64,000 nt of DNA from SLRI01 sp942491185 (GTDB lineage: Bacteria > Pseudomonadota > Alphaproteobacteria > Geminicoccales > Geminicoccaceae): contig CALOAB010000012.1 in NCBI GenBank assembly GCA_942491185.1, forward strand, positions 1-64,000, read 5' to 3'. Under the pieces are notes generated by a model. The model was not told the DNA's origin. It did no database searches and worked only from the letters and a program-made list of their open reading frames with translations. The stretch's first letter is position 1. Each line of letters opens with the position of its first letter. Of this stretch, positions 55,526-63,681 are shown piece after piece. Both the position numbers and the translations under genes were made by a program.

Positions 55526-56680
55526 ATGCCATTTCACCTGCGCAGCTCAGTGAAGGCTGGGCCTTTTCGGTTCAATCTTTCGAAGAGCGGAGTTGGCATC
55601 TCGGTAGGCGTGCGCGGTCTGCGCGTCGGCACTGGGCCGCGTGGCCACTACGTGCACGCAGGCAGGAACGGCATCCACTATCGCGCCTCATTGGGCGGAC
55701 GGGGCCGCCCTCGCCCAGAAGCTGAGCGCCCCAAGAAATCTGCGCTGAGCCCGACCCTGCCGAGTGCGCCTGACGGCGTCGCGATGGTCGAGATCGAGTC
55801 GGGCGACGTCCTGGCTATGCGGGATGCTGCATCCGGCGAGCTGAACGACGAGCTGAACGACAGGCAGCGGCGCTGGCGCTTCTCGACCATGCTCTGCTTG
55901 GCTGGCGGCATCGCGGCCTTGGCAGTCGCGTTCGGGGCTGGAGCAACAGGTGCCGTAGCACTGGCCACCACGCCGATCGCTTGTGGAGTGGGCTGGGGCA
56001 TCGGCACTTGGATAGACCAGCAGCGACGCGTTGCAGTTCTGCTATTCGACCTCGACCCGGAAGCCCGGGCACAGTTCGAGGCAATGACGAGCGCATTTGA
56101 CGAGCTCGCTAGCTGCGGCGGCAAATGGCACGTAGCCAGCAAAGGACAAGTAGATTCCACGACGCTCCGCAAACGCAATGCCGGCGCTTCGCATCTCGTG
56201 CAACGCCGGCCCATGGCACTCGACTATCGCCTGCCGGCCATTCTCAGATGCAACATCACACCGCCGGCAATGCCGGTCGGCAGGCAGTGGCTCTATCTCT
56301 TTCCGGACGCTGTCTTGGTCGAGGATCGCGGTACGTTTGGCGCTGTCGCCTACAACGCGTTGGAGATCGCCATCGAGGCGTCGCCATTCATCGAAGAGGA
56401 AGCGGTGCCCGCCGATGCGGTGATCGTCGGCCGGACATGGAAACATCCGAACCGCGACGGCGGCCCGGATCGCCGCTTTAAGGACAACCACGAGATACCG
56501 ATCTGCCGCTACGAAACCATGCAGCTCACGAGCGTCAGCGGGCTGAGCGAAGCCGTCCAGCTCTTACGGTGCGGCGTGGCGCACGACTTCGCGAAAGCCC
56601 TGCGCGCCCTGCGGCCAGAACCGAAGTCGGCCACTCATCCACCATCGCAGGTTGCCGAGCGTAGGAGTAGGCACGAATGA
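55526..56680 (+). CDS. DUF4236 domain-containing membrane protein
   Basis: This 384-residue protein has an N-terminal DUF4236 segment (MPFHLRSSVKAGPFRFNLSK, SGVGISVGVRGLRVGTGPRG) of unknown function, often found in accessory regions. A low-complexity linker follows, then a hydrophobic pair (MLCLAGGIAALAVAFGAGAT, VALATTPIACGVGWGIGTWI). A roughly 220-residue C-terminal domain follows (AVLLFDLDPEARAQFEAMTS, YLFPDAVLVEDRGTFGAVAY) resembling domains of phage- or plasmid-borne proteins. GAAGGAGA precedes the ATG. It sits inside the his region on the opposite strand, so it is likely an insertion of foreign origin. Confidence 0.78.
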   Translation: MPFHLRSSVKAGPFRFNLSKSGVGISVGVRGLRVGTGPRGHYVHAGRNGIHYRASLGGRGRPRPEAERPKKSALSPTLPSAPDGVAMVEIESGDVLAMRDAASGELNDELNDRQRRWRFSTMLCLAGGIAALAVAFGAGATGAVALATTPIACGVGWGIGTWIDQQRRVAVLLFDLDPEARAQFEAMTSAFDELASCGGKWHVASKGQVDSTTLRKRNAGASHLVQRRPMALDYRLPAILRCNITPPAMPVGRQWLYLFPDAVLVEDRGTFGAVAYNALEIAIEASPFIEEEAVPADAVIVGRTWKHPNRDGGPDRRFKDNHEIPICRYETMQLTSVSGLSEAVQLLRCGVAHDFAKALRALRPEPKSATHPPSQVAERRSRHE

Positions 56681-56693
56681 AGACGCGTGTAGC

Positions 56694-57476
56694 ATGCCCG
56701 CCGTGAGGATCACCCGCGCCGCGGCCTATCGCCATCTCGAGCCCTCGGCCTGGCCGCACGCCGGGCTCTCGCCGGTCAACCGGGCGATCGCGATCGTCAT
56801 CTGCGTCGCCGTCGCCTTCGCGATCATGGAGAGCGAGCCCGAGATCTTGATGGGCCACGCCTACATCTTCCTCGGTGTCGAGGCGATCCTCACGCCCATC
56901 TTCATCGCCGAGTACGTGGCACGCCTCTGGGTGGCACCGGAACATCCGCGTTACGCCGGACGCTTCGGACGGCTGCGCTACGCGCTCTCCTGGCCGGCCC
57001 TGCTCGATCTCGCGGCCATCGTCCCGGTTTTCCTCACGGCACTGGGCAGCGAAGCCTTCCTCCTTCGCCTGTTCCGTCTTCTGCGCATTCTCCGCCTCGC
57101 CCGGCTCGGCCGCTTCTCCTCGGCCATGGCGGCTATCGGCCAGGCAATGCGCTCGCGCCGCTACGAGCTGTTCATGAGCCTCGGCATTGCCTGCCTCCTC
57201 CTGCTCACCTCATCGACCCTGCTCTATCTGGTCGAAGGCGAGGTGCAGCCCGAGACCTTCGGCAGCATTCCCCGTGCGATGTGGTGGTCCGTCGCGACCC
57301 TGACCACGGTCGGCTATGGCGACGTCATTCCGCTTACCGCGTTTGGCAAGGTGCTGGCGGGAGCGACGGCGTTGACCGGGATCGGCCTCATTGCCATGCC
57401 GACCGGCATCCTCGCTGCCGCGTTCAGCGATGCGCTGCAGCATCAGCGCGATGCCGCGCGCGATCGTCAGGGCTGA
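56694..57476 (+). CDS. voltage-gated potassium channel (KvAP-like)
   Basis: This six-helix channel has 260 residues from the ATG at 56694. The S4-type voltage sensor has arginines every third residue (RLFRLLRILRLARLGRF), and the selectivity filter is TLTTVGYGDVIPL. S1-S3 are visible (NRAIAIVICVAVAFAIM, IFLGVEAILTPIFIAEYVA, LLDLAAIVPVFLTALG). S6 ends TGIGLIAMPTGILAAAFSDAL. It lies just downstream of the DUF4236 gene on the same strand and converges with hisF. Confidence 0.92.
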   Translation: MPAVRITRAAAYRHLEPSAWPHAGLSPVNRAIAIVICVAVAFAIMESEPEILMGHAYIFLGVEAILTPIFIAEYVARLWVAPEHPRYAGRFGRLRYALSWPALLDLAAIVPVFLTALGSEAFLLRLFRLLRILRLARLGRFSSAMAAIGQAMRSRRYELFMSLGIACLLLLTSSTLLYLVEGEVQPETFGSIPRAMWWSVATLTTVGYGDVIPLTAFGKVLAGATALTGIGLIAMPTGILAAAFSDALQHQRDAARDRQG

Positions 57477-57478
57477 TC

Positions 57479-58231
57479 TCAGGGCCTGACGACGACCCCC
57501 TGCTCCATCAAATGCAGCTTGACGTCGCCGACGGTGAGATCGCCGTCGTGGAAGATCGAGGCGGCGAGCACGGCGTCGGCACCGGCCGCGAAGGCGTCGG
57601 CGACGTGGCCGGCATGGTCGGCGCCGCCAGAGGCGATCACCGGCAGATGGACCATCTCGGCGACGGCTCGGGTGAGCGGCAGATCGTAGCCCTCGCGCGT
57701 GCCGTCGCGATCCCAGGAGGTCAGCAGGATCTCGCCTGCACCACGCTCCTGCGCCTCGTAGGCCCAGTCGATGGCATCCTTGCCGGTGCCATCGCGACCG
57801 CCGCTCACCAGCACCTCGAAGGTGCCGTCGCGCAGCGCCGCATCGATGGCCACCACACAGCACTGGCTGCCGAAGCGGGTGGCGATGGCATCGATCAAGG
57901 ATGGATCGGCCACGGCAGCGCTGTTGATCGACACCTTGTCCGCGCCCGCCTCGAGCAACGCCTGGGCGTCCGCCGCGGTCCGCACACCACCGCCGATCGT
58001 CAGCGGAATGGCCAGGCCTTCGCGAACCTGGCGCACCGTCTCGTGCTGGTGGCCACGGCCCTCAGGCGTCGCGGAGATGTCCAGAATGACGATCTCGTCG
58101 GCACCCTGCAGCTGGTACTCGAGCGCCAGCTCGACCGGGTTGCCGGCATCGCGCAGGCTCTGAAAGCGTATGCCCTTGACCACCCGGCCGTGGCTGACGT
58201 CGAGGCAGGGAATGATGCGCTTGGTGAGCAT
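57479..58231 (-). CDS. hisF: imidazole glycerol phosphate synthase cyclase subunit HisF
   Basis: HisF forms imidazole glycerol phosphate and AICAR with ammonia from HisH. The 250-residue TIM barrel has catalytic Asp residues in CLDVSHGRVVKG and CVVAIDAALRDG, phosphate sites TIGGGVRTAADAQ and VIASGGADHAGHV. The start overlaps the hisH stop by one base (TGATG). No hisE follows; instead it ends beside a converging channel gene. Confidence 0.97.
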   Translation of the reverse strand: MLTKRIIPCLDVSHGRVVKGIRFQSLRDAGNPVELALEYQLQGADEIVILDISATPEGRGHQHETVRQVREGLAIPLTIGGGVRTAADAQALLEAGADKVSINSAAVADPSLIDAIATRFGSQCCVVAIDAALRDGTFEVLVSGGRDGTGKDAIDWAYEAQERGAGEILLTSWDRDGTREGYDLPLTRAVAEMVHLPVIASGGADHAGHVADAFAAGADAVLAASIFHDGDLTVGDVKLHLMEQGVVVRP

Positions 58232-58824
58232 CAGCCGAGCTCCAGGAAGCGCGACAGGAGTGCGGCACCGTAGTCGCCCGAGAGCTCGGGGTGAAACTGG
58301 CAGCCGATGATGTTGCCCCGCTCCATGGCCGCCACGAACGGGCCGCCATGCTCGGCCGTGGCGATCCGCCAGCCGGGTGCGGCGACAGCACGGTAGGAGT
58401 TGGCGAAATAGGCGTAGCCGCTCTCGAGCAGGTTGCAATCGTCGCCGGCGGTCACCTTGTTCCAGCCGAATTGCGGCGTTCGGACGCTCGCCGGAAAGCG
58501 CGTCACCTCGGCATCGACGATGCCGAGCCCGGCGGCGCCGGGACTCTCCTCGCTCGAGGCGAACAGCAGCTGGTGGCCGACGCAGATGGCGATGGTCGGC
58601 CGATCGGCCTGGACGCGCTCGCGCAGGGCTAGATCGAGCCCCTGCTCGCGCAAGCGCTGCAGCGACGCGCCGAAGGCACCCACACCCGGCAGCATGACGT
58701 GGCTCGCCGCAGTGACCGCCGCCACATCCTCGACGACCTGCGGCTCGGCACCCAACCGCCGAAACGCCGCCTGGACCGAGGCGAGATTGGCCGTGCCGGT
58801 CGGCACGATCGCGACCTCAACCAT
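58231..58824 (-). CDS. hisH: imidazole glycerol phosphate synthase glutaminase subunit HisH
   Basis: HisH hydrolyses glutamine to supply ammonia to HisF. This class I glutaminase has 197 residues. The nucleophilic Cys is in AICVGHQLLFASSEE, and His and Glu are in GCQFHPELSGDYG. The usual GMQ after the Cys is GHQ, a small deviation. The start lies inside the end of the Uma2 gene (8-base overlap). Confidence 0.96.
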   Translation of the reverse strand: MVEVAIVPTGTANLASVQAAFRRLGAEPQVVEDVAAVTAASHVMLPGVGAFGASLQRLREQGLDLALRERVQADRPTIAICVGHQLLFASSEESPGAAGLGIVDAEVTRFPASVRTPQFGWNKVTAGDDCNLLESGYAYFANSYRAVAAPGWRIATAEHGGPFVAAMERGNIIGCQFHPELSGDYGAALLSRFLELG

Positions 58825-59377
58825 CGATCACCCCTCGATAGATCGTATCAAGGGCGAGGGTGACACCGATGGCGCCGAGCGGCACGTCGCCCGCCTCGAT
58901 GAAGCGCTCCTCGAAGACGAAGCTGCTCTGGCGGGTATGCAGCTCGACCAGCCGCCGGTCCTGCTCCACCAGCATGTAGTGCACGAGGCTCTGGATTCGG
59001 CGATAGGCCGCCCACTTCTCGACCCGATCGCGATGCGCCGTGGAGGCGGAGACGACCTCGATGATGAGTATCGGCTCGGGCTCGACCGGGCTTTCGAGGT
59101 CTGGCTCACGGCAGCTGACGACCACGTCTGGAATGGCCGACTGCCCGGCCTCGCGGATCTCGATGCCATCGCTGTAGGCGGTGCAGGGCGAGCCCTCGAG
59201 AGCGGCGCGCAGTGCTGCGTAGATGTTGCCCTTGAGCATGGTGTGGGCGCGCGAGGCTGGCGCCATCATCACGGCCGCACCACCGACGAACTCCCAACGG
59301 TCGGGTTGCGTCTCGTGCCAGCGGAGGAAGGCGTCAAGATCGCGTGGCGGGGCGCTCCGTGCCGCGGCCCGCGCCAT
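58817..59377 (-). CDS. Uma2 family restriction endonuclease-like protein
   Basis: This 186-residue protein has a PD-(D/E)xK fold (DUF820/Uma2), nuclease-like with unknown target. Family features: ALRWHETQP-like start (DLDAFLRWHETQPDRWEFVG), HTMLKGNIYAALRAAL, SAIPDVVVSC (Asp) and PILIIEVVSASTAHRD (Glu, without the following Lys), then KWAAYRRIQSLVHYMLVEQD. It is inserted between hisB and hisH with two-base and overlapping junctions, so it is transcribed with the his genes. Such insertion of Uma2 genes is common in cyanobacteria but odd within a his operon. Confidence 0.87.
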   Translation of the reverse strand: MARAAARSAPPRDLDAFLRWHETQPDRWEFVGGAAVMMAPASRAHTMLKGNIYAALRAALEGSPCTAYSDGIEIREAGQSAIPDVVVSCREPDLESPVEPEPILIIEVVSASTAHRDRVEKWAAYRRIQSLVHYMLVEQDRRLVELHTRQSSFVFEERFIEAGDVPLGAIGVTLALDTIYRGVIDG

Positions 59378-59379
59378 GG

Positions 59380-59967
59380 CTAGAGCAGCCCCTTGGTGCT
59401 CGGCACATCGTCGTGGCCGGTGACCGCCACGGCATCCTTGAGCGCCAGGGCCAGGGCCTTGAAGGCCGCCTCGGCGCGGTGGTGGTCGTTGGTCCCCTTC
59501 AGGACATCGACGTGGAGCGCCATGCGCCCGGCGATCGCCAGCGACTCGAAGAAATGGCCGAGATTCTCAGCCGCCACATCGCCGATCTTGGGGCGGACCA
59601 GGCCGAGCTCGACATGCGGTGAGGGCCGGCCGGAGAGGTCGACCACCACCCGGGCCAGCGCCTCGTCGAGCGGGGCGAAGGCGTGGGCGAAGCGGCGGAT
59701 GCCCCGCCTGTCGCCCAAGGCCTGGTCGAGCGCCTGACCGAGTGCCAAGCCGCAATCCTCGATCGTGTGGTGATCATCGACATGCAGGTCGCCGGAGCAG
59801 GCGAGCTCGAGGTCGAAGCGGCTGTGCTTGATCAGCGCCGTCAGCATGTGATCGAAGAAGCCGAGGCCGGTGTCGATCGCCGTCTTGCCGGTGCCGTCGA
59901 GGCGCAGCGTCAGGCGAATCTCGGTCTCCGACGTGTGCCGCTCGATGGTTGCCGTGCGCTCGCTCAT
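59380..59967 (-). CDS. hisB: imidazoleglycerol-phosphate dehydratase
   Basis: This enzyme dehydrates IGP to imidazole acetol phosphate, using manganese. The 195-residue monofunctional form has both metal repeats: FFDHMLTALIKHSRFD with HVDDHHTIEDCGLALGQAL, and AAENLGHFFESLA with GTNDHHRAEAAFKALA. The start overlaps the hisG stop by four bases (ATGA). Confidence 0.97.
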   Translation of the reverse strand: MSERTATIERHTSETEIRLTLRLDGTGKTAIDTGLGFFDHMLTALIKHSRFDLELACSGDLHVDDHHTIEDCGLALGQALDQALGDRRGIRRFAHAFAPLDEALARVVVDLSGRPSPHVELGLVRPKIGDVAAENLGHFFESLAIAGRMALHVDVLKGTNDHHRAEAAFKALALALKDAVAVTGHDDVPSTKGLL

Positions 59968-60845
59968 GGCACGATCTGGGCCAGCTGCGAGACGACGATG
60001 TCGGTGCCGCCCGCTTCCTTGATGCGCCGGATCAAGGCCGGCAGATCGGCGCTCGGCACGGCCGCCTTGACGGCGAAGCCGCCCTCGCCGTGCAAGGGCG
60101 AGATGGTCGGCTCGCGCATGCAGGGCAGCACGTCGACCACGCCTTCCAGCGCCTCCGCCCCGACATTGACCTCGATCATCACCCGCTGCCTGGCATCGAG
60201 CACCGAGCGCATGAGCAGCGCGAAATGCTCGATCACCGCGCGCTTGTCCGGGTCCTCCAGCGAGCGCGGATGCGCATAGAGGCGGGTCGAGGAGCGCATC
60301 AGCTCATCGAAGATGGTGAGCCCGTTGGCCTTCAGCGTGGCGCCGGTGGCGGTGTTGTCGACGACGCAGTCGGCGTCCTCGGGCGGGAACACCTCAGTGG
60401 CACCATAGGAGCGGACGATCCGCGCATCGAGCGACTGCGCCAGCAGCCACGCGGTGGTCAGCTTCTCGTACTCGGTAGCAACCACGAAGCGGCTGGCCGG
60501 CGGCCGGCCATCCACCAGAAACCGGTGATCGGCGGCGGCCACGATCCGCACCGGGTCCATCGCGGTATCCACCAGCTCGACCAGATCGACCGATTTCTCG
60601 GCGACCCAGTCGGCCCCGGCGAAGCCCAGATCCCGGCTGCCGGCATCGAGCATCTCGACGATGTTCTGCGGCTTGAGGATCTTCGCCTCGAGCTCCGGCA
60701 TCGACAAGGTGGGACGATAGCCGCGCCGGTCGTAGGTCAAGCGGATGCCGGCATCGCCCAGGAGCTTGACGACACCGTCCTGCATCCGGCCCTTGGGCAG
60801 TGCCAGATGCACGACGGCGGCAGGGTTGGTCGGCGCAATGGACAA
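59964..60845 (-). CDS. hisG: ATP phosphoribosyltransferase, long form
   Basis: HisG carries out the first and feedback-controlled step of histidine synthesis. At 293 residues, the long form has its own C-terminal regulatory ACT-like domain (GFAVKAAVPSADLPALIRR, GGTDIVVSQLAQIVP), so no HisZ is needed. The catalytic part has HLALPKGRMQDGVVKLL, DLGFAGADWVAEKSVDLVEL and the PRPP region DADCVVDNTATGATLKANGL. It is the first gene of the hisG-hisB-uma2-hisH-hisF run. Confidence 0.96.
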   Translation of the reverse strand: MSIAPTNPAAVVHLALPKGRMQDGVVKLLGDAGIRLTYDRRGYRPTLSMPELEAKILKPQNIVEMLDAGSRDLGFAGADWVAEKSVDLVELVDTAMDPVRIVAAADHRFLVDGRPPASRFVVATEYEKLTTAWLLAQSLDARIVRSYGATEVFPPEDADCVVDNTATGATLKANGLTIFDELMRSSTRLYAHPRSLEDPDKRAVIEHFALLMRSVLDARQRVMIEVNVGAEALEGVVDVLPCMREPTISPLHGEGGFAVKAAVPSADLPALIRRIKEAGGTDIVVSQLAQIVP

Positions 60846-60973
60846 GGCAGTGACCGGCTAGCTTGAAGGCGACAGGAAGCGGCACCCGATTCGCGATCGC
60901 GTGCTGCTACCCTGCCTATAGAGAAGCCCGCCGCCAGCGTAAAGCCGACCCGGCGGCGTTGCCGATCCGAGGC

Positions 60974-63091
60974 TCAGCCGCGACCCTGCTGCGCTTCCTC
61001 GGGCTCGGTCCCCTGGTAGCCCGCAGCATCCGGCACGAACATGCCGTCCTCGGGGCCGACCCAGAGCGGCTCGCTGTGCATGAAGGTGCCGAGCAGGTCG
61101 TCGGGCTTGGCCGAGGCCGTGTCGCCCTCGTCCGTCGTCGCGGCAAAGCCCTGATCATCGGTGGTCTCGTAGAGCCCGAACGGCTGATCGTGACCCGGCC
61201 CATCCTCGTCGAGCCAGGGCTGATCGAGGATGTCGTCGTCGGCCTCGACCGATTGCGGGCCGAGATAGAGCGACAGCAGGTCGTCCTCGCCTGCGGCCGC
61301 GGCCGGCGCCGGCGCTGCGTCCTGCACGAAGCTGTCCAGCGACACGACCTCGCCGCCGATCTCGACCCCGGCAAAAGCGTCGCGATGGTTGGCGTAGTCC
61401 TCGATCCGCACGACGTCGGCGCCGCCATGGGAGAGGATCAGGTCGTCACCATCGAAGCGGGAATCCAGATCGCCGGCTTCCGCCAGGCCATCGAAGCGCA
61501 ACCGGTTGGCGCCTTCGTGATCGAAGACCGTGCTCTTGCCGTCCTCGGCCAGGCCAAAGGCGAAGAGATCGTCACCCTCGCCGCCATAGAGCTCACTCTC
61601 GCCTTCGCCGCCATAGAGCAGGTCGTCGCCGGCACCACCGAACAGGGAGTCGGCGCCAGCACCCGCGTAGAGCGTGTCGTTGCCGCCACCACCCTGCAGC
61701 ACATCGTCGCCGGCGCCAGCATAGAGGACATCGTCGCCGTCCTCGCCATAGAGCCGGTTGTCGCCGTCATTGCCTCGGATCGTGTCGTCTGCCGTTGAGC
61801 CTACGACATCATGGTCATCGTTGCCGGTCAGCGTGACGGCGTCGATGCGTGGATCGACCTGCCACTTGAAGTTGGTGGCGTCGTCGGGGAATTCGCGACC
61901 GCGCTCGCTCTCGCCCATGACGAAGGCGGTGCTGCCGTCAGGCGACAGGCCGGAAAACTTGCCGCGCAAGGATGCCGCGAAGCCAGGCGCCACCTCGAGC
62001 GTGTCGACGCCGCCGCCATTCGGGCCTTCGTCATTGCCGACCGCCGAATCGCGCCAGTCGTTCACGACGAGCGTGTCATTGCCGGTGCCGGCATTGAGCC
62101 TGTTGATGCCGTCGCCGCCGTCGAGCCGGTCATTGCCTGGTCCACCGTAGAGCGTGTCGTTGCCGGCGCCACCGAACAGCTGGTTGTCGCCGGAATCGGC
62201 GTAAATCTGGTCGTTGCCACTTCTACCGTAGATTGTATCGCTGCCGGCCCCGCCGCGCAACACGTCGTTGCCGCTGCCGCCATAGATCAGATCATCGCCG
62301 GCACCACCATCGACCACGTTCTTGCCGCCCACCGCATCGATGATGTCGTCGCCATCGGTGCCGGTCAGCAGGTCGTTCTGCGGCGTGCCGGTAATGCGCA
62401 GGCCGGGATTGCCGGCGGCGCCATCGCCATCCGGCGAAGGCGATGGCTCACCCGCACCACCGCCCGAGCCGGATTCGGGCGGCTCATCGTCAATCGCCTC
62501 GCGGGTGATGTCGCGCGGATCGCCGATGTCGCCGATATTCTCGTCCGGCGAGGTCGCGAACTCGTCGCTGAAGTCAGGCATGACGAACGTCGCGTCGCCG
62601 GTATAGCCCAGCGCGACATCGCCGATATCGGGAGTCGGCGGTGCCACGGTCTCCACCGCCAGGCCGCCCGACGCCTGCGCCGTGTCGACTGCAGCCGGTG
62701 GAACCGCGATCGTCGCTCCCGGATCGTCACCGAGAGCACCGGCATCGACGGCAATCGCAGCCTCGGCAGCTGCCGCTTCACCGACAAGCGCAGGCACGGC
62801 CAGCCCGGCCATGGTGATCGCACCGGGCGTGCTCAGCGCACCCTGGTCGCCATGCCGATCGCCGTCGGCGGCAGCAGCCGGCCCGACCTCGCCGGACGTC
62901 GCTTCTGCAGCCTGCGCTTCGCCGCCCCGCATGAGCATGAGGCCCATGAAGCTCGCCGACAGCGGCGCACCCAAAGCAATCGCCTGTCCGGCCGAGCGCC
63001 GGCGGGCACTCGCACTTTCCGGCAGACCGCCCTCCTGCCGCCTGGCAGAAAGGTCTCGCTTAACCGCACCATGTTCGTTCAACATCATCAT
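60974..63091 (-). CDS. RTX-repeat calcium-binding protein
   Basis: This intact protein has 705 residues. The N-terminus has a basic stretch, then a hydrophobic segment ending in Ala-x-Ala (AIALGAPLSASFMGLMLMRG, EAQAAEA), which may be a Sec-type signal or a retention module. A long Ala/Pro/Gly-rich linker (residues 65-240) leads to two blocks of RTX nonapeptides (about 250-340 and 420-510; GGAGNDTLYGGPGNDRLDGG). These are split by a domain of about 75 residues (LRGKFSGLSPDGSTAFVMGE). The last 130 residues are acidic, rich in Asp/Glu (LDQPWLDEDGPGHDQPFGLY), and end EEAQQGRG without a hydrophobic T1SS tail. Secretion route is therefore unclear. It is located just upstream of hisG. Confidence 0.85.
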   Translation of the reverse strand: MMMLNEHGAVKRDLSARRQEGGLPESASARRRSAGQAIALGAPLSASFMGLMLMRGGEAQAAEATSGEVGPAAAADGDRHGDQGALSTPGAITMAGLAVPALVGEAAAAEAAIAVDAGALGDDPGATIAVPPAAVDTAQASGGLAVETVAPPTPDIGDVALGYTGDATFVMPDFSDEFATSPDENIGDIGDPRDITREAIDDEPPESGSGGGAGEPSPSPDGDGAAGNPGLRITGTPQNDLLTGTDGDDIIDAVGGKNVVDGGAGDDLIYGGSGNDVLRGGAGSDTIYGRSGNDQIYADSGDNQLFGGAGNDTLYGGPGNDRLDGGDGINRLNAGTGNDTLVVNDWRDSAVGNDEGPNGGGVDTLEVAPGFAASLRGKFSGLSPDGSTAFVMGESERGREFPDDATNFKWQVDPRIDAVTLTGNDDHDVVGSTADDTIRGNDGDNRLYGEDGDDVLYAGAGDDVLQGGGGNDTLYAGAGADSLFGGAGDDLLYGGEGESELYGGEGDDLFAFGLAEDGKSTVFDHEGANRLRFDGLAEAGDLDSRFDGDDLILSHGGADVVRIEDYANHRDAFAGVEIGGEVVSLDSFVQDAAPAPAAAAGEDDLLSLYLGPQSVEADDDILDQPWLDEDGPGHDQPFGLYETTDDQGFAATTDEGDTASAKPDDLLGTFMHSEPLWVGPEDGMFVPDAAGYQGTEPEEAQQGRG

Positions 63092-63324
63092 CTTGGTGTG
63101 CTCCCGCCCCGGTTTCTTGTTCGGGCAGTGATGTCACTCGATGAAGAGCCGATGGGACCCGGCAGTGCTGAAACGTCAGACAGTGTCTTCCCTCGCCTCA
63201 GACGTTAGCCCGCTAACTATCTAATTTCAAACATTTTTTTGGTTCTTATTCATCTTAAGGTAGAGCGTTCAAAATGAAGATGTTAGCCTCGGATGCTCGC
63301 CAACGACACGAGGAACAACGAGCA

Positions 63325-63681
63325 ATGAGTTGTAAAGCTTATGCTAATTCGGACGTGACGCTTGGCACGCCCAGGTTGTGCGGCACCGCTTTGGCGCTCT
63401 TTTCGATGGTCGCGCTCAACGCCTGCGCGATGGCGGCACCTGAGGAATCAAGCGCGATGCATGACCCTGTGCCAGCGGACGCCATAGCGGTCAGCCCCGA
63501 TCTCTACATGCGGCCGATGGGCGTCGATGACGATGGCTGCCCCGTCTTTCAGCCCTGGTCACCGACCCTGATGGTCGTGCAGGCGCTGCATTGGCGCACC
63601 GCCGACGGGGCGTTCACGCTGGATCGCGGCGAGGCCGATTGCCCGGCAACGGCAGTCGATGGTCAGAACGACAGTCGGTAG
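63325..63681 (+). CDS. putative small lipoprotein
   Basis: This 118-residue protein from the ATG at 63325 (MSCKAYANSDVTLGTPRLCG) has a hydrophobic segment (TALALFSMVALNACAMA) with a lipobox-like LNAC. An upstream start at 63274 is possible. The mature part ends in short Trp/Asp motifs (VFQPWSPTLMVVQALHWR, DRGEADCPATAVDGQNDSR). Its 3' end overlaps the converging barrel-protein gene by about 19 bases. No family is recognised. Confidence 0.55.
   Translation: MSCKAYANSDVTLGTPRLCGTALALFSMVALNACAMAAPEESSAMHDPVPADAIAVSPDLYMRPMGVDDDGCPVFQPWSPTLMVVQALHWRTADGAFTLDRGEADCPATAVDGQNDSR

Noticed and set aside
57470..57485. Search for a separate hisE next to hisF
   Set aside because: hisF ends directly beside the converging channel gene; no HisE-like sequence is present there, consistent with its fusion to hisA.
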